Positions 7,311 through 14,200 of a stretch of 36,370 nt of DNA are shown here, in pieces. Both the position numbers and the translations under genes were made by a program. Below the pieces are notes generated by a model. It saw only the letters and a program-made list of their open reading frames with translations, did no database searches and had not been told where the DNA came from. Position 1 is the first letter of the stretch, and every line of letters starts with the position of its first letter. Source of the DNA: Dehalococcoidia bacterium UBA2160 (GTDB lineage Bacteria; Chloroflexota; Dehalococcoidia; Lucifugimonadales; UBA1123); contig DCWO01000122.1 in assembly GCA_002328865.1 (NCBI GenBank), positions 1 to 36,370 of the forward strand. The letters run 5' to 3'.

Positions 7311-8570
7311 TCAGTTCGGAGCGGCCAACTCTGTGACGACCGACGTCAAGGAGACTTCACGCTGTTCGCCTTGGCCCAGGTCTCGGATCAACACCACATC
7401 GCGAGCCAACTCGTCATCACCGATGATGACCGCGTGCGTGCAGTTCGAAGCGTTAGCATACCGGAGTTGACTCCGTAGGCCGCGATTTGGCGGTCCCAGT
7501 ATCGCAGCGACGCCTGAAGCCCGAAGCTCCGACGCGATTCGGACAGCCATCAGCTTTGCAGCCTCGCCCATGTGCGCTGTCAAGACCTTGTTCCGAGTCT
7601 CAACAGTCACTGGCGCCTCCTGGCGTTTGAGATTCTCCACGACCCGCTCCAACCCCATTCCGAAACCGATGCCGGGAGTGGGCCGTCCGCCAAGCTGTTC
7701 CATCAGCCCGTCGTAGCGCCCTCCGCCGACGATCGTGACCATCCGTCCTTCGTCGGGTGGCGATATTTCGAACACGGTTCGCGTGTAGTAATCCAATCCT
7801 CGGACCAAGCGGTGGTCCACTTCGAATCCGAGACCGATCTCACCTAGATATCCTCGCAATTCGGCCCAATGCTCGCTGCACTCCACGCACAAGTGGTCCG
7901 CACTGTGCGGTGCGTCGTGGACGTGTGGCTGGCAGCTCTCTTGCTTGCAGTCCAGCAGTCTCAACGGGTTCCGTTCGAGCCTCCGTTTGCAATCTTCGCA
8001 CAGCCGATCTCGACGACTGCCGTAATAGTCGACCAACTTCTCCAGATAAGCGGGCCTGCACTGGTAATCGCCGATCGAGTTAATGGTCAGCGTGAGACCC
8101 GATAACCCGACCGACTCCAAGAACCGCCAACCTAACTCGATCACTTCCGCGTCCACGTTTGCATCCGCGTCGCCGATGACTTCAATGCCAAACTGGTTGT
8201 GCTGCCTGTATCGGCCCGCCTGCGGCCGCTCGTAACGGAATACGGGGCAGACGTAGTAGAGCCGGACGGGTTGGGGCAGGTTGTGCATCCCATGTTGAAG
8301 GTACGCCCGGCAGACAGGCGCCGTGCCCTCGGCCCTCAGGGTCAGCATGTCGCCGCCACGGTCCTCAAACGTGTAGGTTTCCTTCTCGACGATGTCCGTC
8401 GTGTCCCCGACGCCGCGTTCGAATAGCAGAGCGTCCTCGAAGACCGGCGTGTCGATGCGCTCGTACCCGAATTGCCTGGCTATCTCGCGGGCTTTGTCTT
8501 GGACGAAGCGCCAATGCCCTTGGTCTTCGGGCAAGATGTCGACAGTGCCTCTGGACGCCTGAAAAGTCAC
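7311..8570 (-). CDS. hisS: Histidine--tRNA ligase
   Basis: 419 residues from the chosen GTG; the enzyme charges tRNA-His with histidine. Class II signatures are visible: RGTVDILPED at the N-terminus, motif 2 FRYERPQAGRYRQHNQFGIE near 110-130, the histidine-binding LVRGLDYYTRTVFE around 255-268, and GGGRYDGL (282-289) with GIGFGMGLERV for motif 3. A C-terminal anticodon-binding domain covers the last ~95 residues. The start was set at GTG 8570 because AAGGAG lies 7 nt upstream; longer in-frame starts (GTG 8576, TTG 8597) would lie on or before that site. The insertion domain has several Cys residues (CEDCKRR, CKQESC, CVEC) that could hold zinc. The gene is divergent from the RelA/SpoT gene. 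Confidence 0.94.
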   Translation of the reverse strand: MTFQASRGTVDILPEDQGHWRFVQDKAREIARQFGYERIDTPVFEDALLFERGVGDTTDIVEKETYTFEDRGGDMLTLRAEGTAPVCRAYLQHGMHNLPQPVRLYYVCPVFRYERPQAGRYRQHNQFGIEVIGDADANVDAEVIELGWRFLESVGLSGLTLTINSIGDYQCRPAYLEKLVDYYGSRRDRLCEDCKRRLERNPLRLLDCKQESCQPHVHDAPHSADHLCVECSEHWAELRGYLGEIGLGFEVDHRLVRGLDYYTRTVFEISPPDEGRMVTIVGGGRYDGLMEQLGGRPTPGIGFGMGLERVVENLKRQEAPVTVETRNKVLTAHMGEAAKLMAVRIASELRASGVAAILGPPNRGLRSQLRYANASNCTHAVIIGDDELARDVVLIRDLGQGEQREVSLTSVVTELAAPN

Positions 8571-8770
8571 ACACACGCTCCTTGGTTTGGGCGTCAATCG
8601 CGATAGGGAAATCCAGTTTAGCAGATGGGACCGAGCCTATGCCCAGGTTGGTCGTCGGTCATCGATGCACAACGAAGGCTCGAATGGCCCGAGGCGCCCC
8701 CAAACACTCGGCCTTGGGACGTAATGTATACTGGACAGAGGTTCGACGTCATCCGTTCGAGGCGGTCCCC

Positions 8771-10924
8771 ATGTTCGACGTCTTGCTTGCAAAAGCAAGC
8801 GAATACGTCCCAAAAGACAGGCTCGAGGTCATCAAACAGGCCTACGAATTCGCCGAATTTGCCCACAACGGGCAGGAACGGGCGTCTGGAGGGCCGTTCA
8901 TCGTCCACCCGCTCGAGACCGCGTTGGTTCTGGCCGATCTGAAGCTGGACGCCAACGCGCTTGCGGCCGCCCTCCTGCATGACGTCGTCGAAGACAACGA
9001 CGACATCCATGTTTCAGACATTGGAAACCGTTTCGGGTCCGAGATCGCCCGGCTCGTGGACGGTGTCACCAAGTTGACCAGGGCGGATCTGGTCACCGCC
9101 GGAAGCGCCTCCAGTCCCGAGAGAGGCCGTGCGCAGGCGGAAACCATTCGTAAGATGCTCATGGCGATGGCCGAGGACATCAGGGTCGTCTTGATCAAGC
9201 TGGCGGACCGTCTTCACAACATGCGAACCATCGACGCCCTAGACCCCGCCAAGCGCCTGGAAAAGGCGCAAGAAACCCTGGAGATCTACGCCCCGCTGGC
9301 TCATCGCCTCGGCATCTGGGAGATCAAGTGGCAACTCGAAGATCTTGCGTTCCAGCAACTCGATCCCGCGGCTTACAAGTCGATCTCGCTCATGCTCAAC
9401 ACGAAGCGCGTCGAACGCGAGGAGTACGTGTGGCGCATTCTGGGCATCCTGCGGGCCGAGTTGGAGGCGGAGGGCATTCGGGCCGACGTGACAGGTCGAC
9501 CGAAACACATCTACTCGATACACAAGAAAGCGCAGAAATACGCCGCCGACAGCAAGACCGCCGAAGACATCTACGACCTCTTCGCGCTGCGCGTGCTGGT
9601 GGACGAGGTGAAGGACTGTTATGCAGCGCTGGGCGTGATACACAACCGCTGGCGGCCGTTGCCGGGCCAGTTCGACGACTACATCGCCAACCCCAAGGAC
9701 AACCTCTACCAGTCGATCCACACAACGGTTTTGTGCGAAGACGGCAATCCAGTCGAAGTCCAAATACGGACCCAAGACATGCACAGCGTCGCCGAATACG
9801 GCGTCGCTGCTCACTGGCTCTACAAAGAGGGCAAAGCGACAGACTCCCAATTCGACCAGAAGATGACCTGGCTGAGGCAACTCCTGGAGTGGCAACGGGA
9901 CGTGTCGGAGGCCGAAGAGTTCGTCGAGTCCTTCAAGACTGACATCTTTCAGAACCAGGTCTTCGTGTACACGCCGCTGGGAGACCTCAAGGAGATGCCC
10001 GCCGGGGCCACGCCTCTCGACTTCGCGTTCCGCATCCACTCCGACCTGATCTTCCGATGCATCGGCGCCAAGGTCAACGGCAGGTTGGTGCCGCTGACAT
10101 ATCAGCTCCAGAACGGCGACACTGTCCAGATACTGACCTCCAACACCGTTCGCAGCCCCAGCCTGGACTGGCTGAATCATGAAGCCGGCTACATCAAGAC
10201 GACGTCTGCCAGGGCCAGGGTCAGGCAGTGGTTCAACCGGCAGGAGCGGAGCGCCAACATACAACGAGGCCGGGACCTGTACCAGAAGCAGCTCAAGCGG
10301 CTCACAACGACGATGTCAGACGCCGACGTGTCCAAGCTGATGGGCGTTGCCAAGGTCGAGGATTTCTTCGCGGCGTTGGGAGATGGCTCGATCACCGTGG
10401 GCTTGGTCGCGAGCAAGCTGACGACGCAGGAAGAGGACGACGTCGTCGTGATCAAGGACGCCATGCCGCTGCCCTCGATCATGCCGACCTCAGCGATAGA
10501 AGTGCTTGGCGTGGGCGACCTGCTGACCTCGATGGCCCGATGCTGCAACCCAATTCACGGCGACGAGATAATCGGCTACATTACCCGCTCTCGCGGAGTC
10601 AACGTCCACCGTCGAACCTGCCCGAACATCCTTCACGAAAGCGAAAAAGAGCGGCTGGTCCAGGTCGGTTGGGGTGAAACCCAAACCCTCTACCCCGTTC
10701 GAATCCAGGTCAGGTCGTGGGACCGAGTCGGCCTACTCGGCGACATCACTTCCCTTGTTTCCGAGGAAAAGGTCAACATCGCCTCCATCGTTTCCGAGGA
10801 ATATGCCGACATGTCCATCATCACCCTCACGGTGCACATTAGCGGCATCGACCAGCTCAGCCGGGTGTTCCTCAGGTTGGAGGGAGTCAAGGGCGTGATC
10901 GGCGTCACCAGGGTCAGTTCCTGA
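8771..10924 (+). CDS. rsh: RelA/SpoT-family (p)ppGpp synthetase/hydrolase
   Basis: 717 residues with the full long-RSH architecture. The hydrolase HD domain carries H70-D71 and E74-D75 in LLHDVVEDND. The synthetase domain spans about 235-350, with GRPKHIYSIHKK and NPKDNLYQSIHTT. A TGS domain follows at about 405-465 (FVYTPLGDLKEMPAGATPLD), then a zinc-finger region with MARCCNPIHGDEI and a C-terminal ACT domain (about 640-717). It makes and probably degrades (p)ppGpp in the stringent response. The synthetase signature reads QFDD (300-303), closer to the EFDD form of monofunctional RelA than to the RxKD of typical bifunctional enzymes, although the HD residues are intact. Start ATG 8771 has GAGG 8 nt upstream; the 63 residues before it lack family similarity. 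TATACT at 8727-8732 may be its -10. Confidence 0.93.
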   Translation: MFDVLLAKASEYVPKDRLEVIKQAYEFAEFAHNGQERASGGPFIVHPLETALVLADLKLDANALAAALLHDVVEDNDDIHVSDIGNRFGSEIARLVDGVTKLTRADLVTAGSASSPERGRAQAETIRKMLMAMAEDIRVVLIKLADRLHNMRTIDALDPAKRLEKAQETLEIYAPLAHRLGIWEIKWQLEDLAFQQLDPAAYKSISLMLNTKRVEREEYVWRILGILRAELEAEGIRADVTGRPKHIYSIHKKAQKYAADSKTAEDIYDLFALRVLVDEVKDCYAALGVIHNRWRPLPGQFDDYIANPKDNLYQSIHTTVLCEDGNPVEVQIRTQDMHSVAEYGVAAHWLYKEGKATDSQFDQKMTWLRQLLEWQRDVSEAEEFVESFKTDIFQNQVFVYTPLGDLKEMPAGATPLDFAFRIHSDLIFRCIGAKVNGRLVPLTYQLQNGDTVQILTSNTVRSPSLDWLNHEAGYIKTTSARARVRQWFNRQERSANIQRGRDLYQKQLKRLTTTMSDADVSKLMGVAKVEDFFAALGDGSITVGLVASKLTTQEEDDVVVIKDAMPLPSIMPTSAIEVLGVGDLLTSMARCCNPIHGDEIIGYITRSRGVNVHRRTCPNILHESEKERLVQVGWGETQTLYPVRIQVRSWDRVGLLGDITSLVSEEKVNIASIVSEEYADMSIITLTVHISGIDQLSRVFLRLEGVKGVIGVTRVSS

Positions 10925-11030
10925 ATCCACCCTTTTCGTGGTAGAATGGTTCGTTGTTTGAACCGAGGGCGCTGCCTCTTTCACTAGACTTGGCCGCGTC
11001 GCACATTGTCAATAAGGAGAACCCACTCAA

Positions 11031-11288
11031 TTGCCCAGCGAAAAATCAGCCAGAGGTGCACAACGCAAACGTGCCCACAACCTGCCGCTTCAGACCAAGG
11101 CGAAGACACAGGTCAGAGCGGCCCGACAACAGATCGAAGCCGGAGATGTCGAGGCGGCGGAGAAAGCCGTTCGAGCCGCATCCGTTGCGCTGGACAAAGC
11201 TGCACAGAAAGGCGCTCTGCACGCCAACAACGCCGCTCGCAGGAAGTCCCGCATCATGCATCAGCTTCATCAGATCAAAAACGACTAA
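11031..11288 (+). CDS. rpsT: 30S ribosomal protein S20
   Basis: 85 residues, very basic and helical, with the S20 pattern: KSARGAQRKRAHN at the N-terminus, then TKAKTQVRAAR and the C-terminal HANNAARRKSRIMHQL. S20 binds 16S rRNA early in 30S assembly. The start is TTG, preceded by AAGGAG at 11014-11019 with a rather long 11-nt spacing. TAGAAT at 10942-10947 could be a -10. It follows the RelA/SpoT gene by 106 bp. Confidence 0.93.
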   Translation: MPSEKSARGAQRKRAHNLPLQTKAKTQVRAARQQIEAGDVEAAEKAVRAASVALDKAAQKGALHANNAARRKSRIMHQLHQIKND

Positions 11289-11413
11289 CATCCAAGACGA
11301 GAACCGGTGTGAGAACAGGGTGCTGAGATTCGGCAGTCCGGATTGCCACGGGTTCTCCGTTGCTCCCAACCAACTATATTAGGTCAATGCAAAAGAATTC
11401 GAGAGAAGATTAG

Positions 11414-11671
11414 ATGCTGAAGATTCGACTACGGCGCACGGGAATGCGACACCAGGCAAGCTACAGAGTGGTTGTGGCTGACTCCCGCGCCGCCCGTGAC
11501 GGCGCATTCGTCGAGTACCTGGGCCACTACAACCCGCGCACCGATCCCCCCACCGTCGTCATCGACGAAGAGAAGGCGCTGAAGTGGCTTCGAGTAGGCG
11601 CCCAACCTTCCGATGCCGTGAGACAGATGCTCGAGCGACTCGGTACCATGGAAAGAGTCAAGGGTGAATGA
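11414..11671 (+). CDS. rpsP: 30S ribosomal protein S16
   Basis: 85 residues matching S16: the N-terminal KIRLRRTGMRHQASYRVVVA, then RDGAFVEYLGHYNPRTDP and the ALKWLRVGAQPSDAV segment. S16 is needed for 30S assembly. The start ATG has GAGAGAAGA just upstream. Its last codons overlap the khpA start by 4 nt (ATGA), so rpsP-khpA-rimM form a tightly coupled operon, the common arrangement in many bacteria. The 125-bp gap upstream contains an inverted repeat (GAGAACC 11299-11305 with GGTTCTC 11351-11357) enclosing a smaller hairpin, possibly a leader structure. Confidence 0.95.
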   Translation: MLKIRLRRTGMRHQASYRVVVADSRAARDGAFVEYLGHYNPRTDPPTVVIDEEKALKWLRVGAQPSDAVRQMLERLGTMERVKGE

Positions 11672-11895
11672 AAGAACTCGTTGAGTACATCGCGAGATCG
11701 ATAGCGGCCTACCCAGACGAAGTCAACGTGACTGAAGAAGAGGAAGACGGCCGAATCATATTGAAACTTGAAGTCGCCCCCGACGACAAGGGCAAGGTCA
11801 TAGGGCGACAAGGGCGGGTGGCTCAGTCCATTCGCGTCTTACTGCGCGTAGCAGCAGTCAAACAGGGCACGCGCGCCACGCTGGAGATAGTCTGA
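11668..11895 (+). CDS. khpA: KH-domain RNA-binding protein KhpA
   Basis: 75 residues forming one KH domain. The GxxG loop lies in KGKVIGRQGRVAQSIR (about 47-62). KhpA (YlqC) proteins bind RNA broadly and, with KhpB, influence translation and cell envelope processes in several Gram-positive bacteria. The start overlaps the rpsP stop by 4 nt. Its 3' end carries GGAG at 11883-11886, which serves the next gene, rimM. Length and context fit the family exactly. Confidence 0.92.
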   Translation: MKELVEYIARSIAAYPDEVNVTEEEEDGRIILKLEVAPDDKGKVIGRQGRVAQSIRVLLRVAAVKQGTRATLEIV

Positions 11896-12434
11896 AGCAC
11901 AGCCGCTCTCGGACCGACCAGACTCTTGTTCCTACGCCTCCGGGCGACCACGTCGTCGTCGGCATCATTACCGGCGCATGGGGATTGAGCGGCCACGTCA
12001 AAGTCCAACCCGACACCGATTTCCCGGATCGATTCGCTCCCGGTTCCACTTTGTATCTCGACTCCCGGCCGGTCAAGGTCAAACTCTCGCGCGCCAACAA
12101 AGGCGCATACGTGGTCAAACTGGACGCCGCGTCGAACCGATCCCAAGCCGAATCCCTTCGAGGACAGTTCCTCACGATCCCCCAGGCCGAACTCTCCGCA
12201 CTTCCCGAGGGCACGTATTATCACTTCGATCTCCTCGACATGGCGGTGCACACCGATGAAGGCGAACATCTCGGCCACATCAGGGATGTTATCTCGACCG
12301 GCGGCAACGACGTCTACGTCGTCGGCCGCGAAGGCGCCGCGGATCTGCTCATCCCGGCGATCGCTCAGGTGGTCACCGAGGTGGACGTCGATGCTCAGCA
12401 CATGACGGTGCACCTGCTGGAAGGACTCCGATAG
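11892..12434 (+). CDS. rimM: Ribosome maturation factor RimM (probable CTG start)
   Basis: 180 residues if read from CTG 11892. RimM helps mature the 16S rRNA 3' domain and binds S19. The N-terminal barrel holds VVVGIITGAWGLSGHVKVQP, matching the family's VGxIxGxHGLxGxVKV signature, followed by a PRC-barrel domain from about residue 100 (ALPEGTYYHFDLLDMAVHT). The family signature starts upstream of the first ordinary start codon (TTG 11985), which would cut the domain. Between the khpA stop and that TTG the frame has no ATG, GTG or TTG. CTG 11892 overlaps the khpA stop (CTGA) and has GGAG 5 nt upstream, so I take it as the start. ATC/ATT near 11964 are less likely options. Confidence 0.85.
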   Translation: MKHSRSRTDQTLVPTPPGDHVVVGIITGAWGLSGHVKVQPDTDFPDRFAPGSTLYLDSRPVKVKLSRANKGAYVVKLDAASNRSQAESLRGQFLTIPQAELSALPEGTYYHFDLLDMAVHTDEGEHLGHIRDVISTGGNDVYVVGREGAADLLIPAIAQVVTEVDVDAQHMTVHLLEGLR

Positions 12435-12440
12435 CCGCGT

Positions 12441-12469
12441 TGACGCTACGCACACGCACTGCTAAACTC
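12441..12469 (+). promoter_or_regulatory. Orphan sigma70-type promoter after rimM
   Basis: TTGACG (12441-12446) and TAAACT (12464-12469) are 17 bp apart. Downstream a strong ribosome site (GGAGGAGAG) precedes TTG 12540, which opens only an 11-codon frame ending at TGA 12573-12575. The next rightward gene starts at 12928. The transcript would run antisense to the zinc-ribbon gene. Confidence 0.55.
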
Positions 12470-12562
12470 GCCTCCAGTCCCGGAACTGGCCGAACCTAGA
12501 GACGAATATCTCTGCGATCGCCGTTCGGAGGAGAGAGAGTTGAAGAAGCGGTCGTCTGACCC

Positions 12563-12742
12563 TTATGCCGCGTGAGGATCCTCGTCGTCTTCCGATCGAA
12601 GCCTAACGGGCCGCTTTCGGGGAGGCGGCGCCTCCAGTTCGACGGTACACCCGCACTGGAAGCATCGTTTGTACGCGCCGAACACATCGCGCTGCAAAAT
12701 CATGTCGCCGAGGCATCGTGGGCATGATCTGAATTCGAACAT
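12563..12742 (-). CDS. Small zinc-ribbon protein
   Basis: 59 residues. Two cysteine pairs (CPRC and CFQC, separated by 17 residues) form a zinc ribbon: FRSCPRCLGDMILQRD, then YKRCFQCGCTVEL. The C-terminus is charged and probably disordered. Short ribbons of this kind are frequent in Chloroflexota and have no assigned role. The start is ATG 12742, with GGAG 7 nt upstream. A longer frame exists upstream, but its first ATGs overlap the promoter itself, so it would not be translated. Confidence 0.7.
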   Translation of the reverse strand: MFEFRSCPRCLGDMILQRDVFGAYKRCFQCGCTVELEAPPPRKRPVRLRSEDDEDPHAA

Positions 12743-12806
12743 CTGGGCGCTCCATTCATTGCCCGAACCGAGGTTCTGGCCGAGGCTGCGAAGATGAAGA
12801 ACGCCC

Positions 12807-12835
12807 ATTATAGCACGTTTGTTCTGTTCATACAA
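12807..12835 (-). promoter_or_regulatory. Promoter of the zinc-ribbon gene
   Basis: On the minus strand TTGTAT (12830-12835) and a perfect TATAAT (12807-12812) are 17 bp apart. The start point would be near 12800, leaving a leader of about 58 nt before ATG 12742. Confidence 0.75.
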
Positions 12836-12927
12836 ACCCCCGTTCGACTGTATCTCCCCGTTTCACGGCGGAGTTCATCCAGCGCGAATGAGAGATCGGC
12901 GCCAAAGTCTGCAATGCGAGGTGATTG

Positions 12928-14148
12928 ATGGCCGAGATGGCCCTGTCCGACGTCACCGTTCTGGATTTTACGCAGAACATAGCTGGGCCCTACAGCACGA
13001 AGCTACTGGCTGACTACGGCGCCGACGTGATCAAAGTCGAGCAGCCAGGCACAGGAGACGGCGCCCGCGGACTCGGCCCGTTCCCCGGCGATGTCAGCCA
13101 TCCCGAAAAGAGCGGGACGTTCCTCCACCTCAACACCAACAAGCGCGGCATCACCCTAGACCTGAACACCGAGGAAGGCCGAGCCGCCGCAATCGAGTTG
13201 GCGCGCCGATCCCACGTCGTAGTCGAGAGTTTCCGCCCCGGCACGATGGAGAGCTTCGGGCTGGGCTACGGTTCGCTGAGCGCCGCCAACCCTTCGCTCG
13301 TCGTGACATCGATCTCGAACTTCGGGCAGACCGGCCCGTATCGTGACTGGCGCGCCTCGGAGCTCATTTTGTACGGCATGGGCGGCGAGTTGATCTCGAC
13401 CGGAATCGCAGAACGCGAGCCCATCAAGATGGGAGGCACGGTCGGCCTGTATCAGGCGGGCACGGTCGCGGCCTACGCTACGTTGGCCGCGGTCACCGGC
13501 GCTCGTCAGCGAGGCGCGGGCGAGCACGTCGACATATCCATCATGGAAACTCAGGCGGGCTCCATCGACCGGCGTTTGAGCCTGCTATTAGCATATCAGT
13601 ACACAGACGAGACCACTTCCCGGGAATCGCTCGACGCGGCGTCAGGCACCGGATTTCCCGGCGGCGTCTATCCGTGCGCGGACGGCTACGTCCAGATCAC
13701 CGCGGGGTTGGTGTGGTTCGATCGAGTCGTCAGGATGCTGGGCAGCCCCGAGGGATTGCTCGATCCCAAATGGTACACATCGGAAGCGCAGTCCGACCCT
13801 GAACTCAAAGAGGAATTCGACGGCTATTTCTATCCCTGGGTGCTCACGCGGACCAAACAGGAAGTCTGGGAAGCAGCCCAAGAGTTCCGAGTCCTGAGCG
13901 GTCCTCTGAACACGATGGACGACCTCATGCGGGACGCGTTCTTCCAGGGCAGAGGCGCGTTCGCCGAGATCGATCACCCCGAGGCCGGCGCTCTCACCTA
14001 TCCGGGGCGACCAGTCGTACTGAACGCGACCCCGTGGTCGGTCCGACGCCCGGCGCCCAGGCTCGGAGAGCACACCGACGAGGTTCTTGCGGAGCTTGGC
14101 TACGCTCAAGCCGCCATCGACCGGATGAAAGCGAAAGGCGTCATATGA
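12928..14148 (+). CDS. CaiB/BaiF-family (class III) CoA transferase, no Asp nucleophile at the usual site
   Basis: 406 residues. The class III fold shows in VLDFTQNIAGPYSTKLLADY, GADVIKVEQPGTGDGAR, LNTNKRGITLDL and HVVVESFRPGTMESFGLGY. These enzymes move CoA between acids through an aspartyl-CoA anhydride. The position where the family has D-x-x-x-G reads VGLYQAG (about residues 174-180), with Leu in place of Asp. The protein therefore belongs to the subgroup lacking the classical nucleophile, or depends on its neighbour. The next gene, also CaiB-type and only 52 bp downstream, keeps the Asp, so a heteromer is possible. ATG 12928 was chosen because GAGG lies 6 nt upstream. Confidence 0.85.
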   Translation: MAEMALSDVTVLDFTQNIAGPYSTKLLADYGADVIKVEQPGTGDGARGLGPFPGDVSHPEKSGTFLHLNTNKRGITLDLNTEEGRAAAIELARRSHVVVESFRPGTMESFGLGYGSLSAANPSLVVTSISNFGQTGPYRDWRASELILYGMGGELISTGIAEREPIKMGGTVGLYQAGTVAAYATLAAVTGARQRGAGEHVDISIMETQAGSIDRRLSLLLAYQYTDETTSRESLDAASGTGFPGGVYPCADGYVQITAGLVWFDRVVRMLGSPEGLLDPKWYTSEAQSDPELKEEFDGYFYPWVLTRTKQEVWEAAQEFRVLSGPLNTMDDLMRDAFFQGRGAFAEIDHPEAGALTYPGRPVVLNATPWSVRRPAPRLGEHTDEVLAELGYAQAAIDRMKAKGVI

Positions 14149-14200
14149 GCAACGGCACGATCAAGCATATCCAATCGACCAACCTTCGAAGGGACGCCCG

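Noticed and set aside
8582..8770. Longer N-terminus of the RelA/SpoT protein
   Set aside because: The 63 extra residues have no family similarity and cross the likely promoter; ATG 8771 has a suitable ribosome site.
9239..10264. Long 341-codon frame on the minus strand inside the RelA/SpoT gene
   Set aside because: It is the antisense shadow of a high-GC gene with clear domains on the plus strand; its translation shows no family pattern and no ribosome site.
12743..12835. Longer N-terminus of the zinc-ribbon protein
   Set aside because: The upstream start codons lie in or before the TATAAT promoter box, so they would not be on the transcript.
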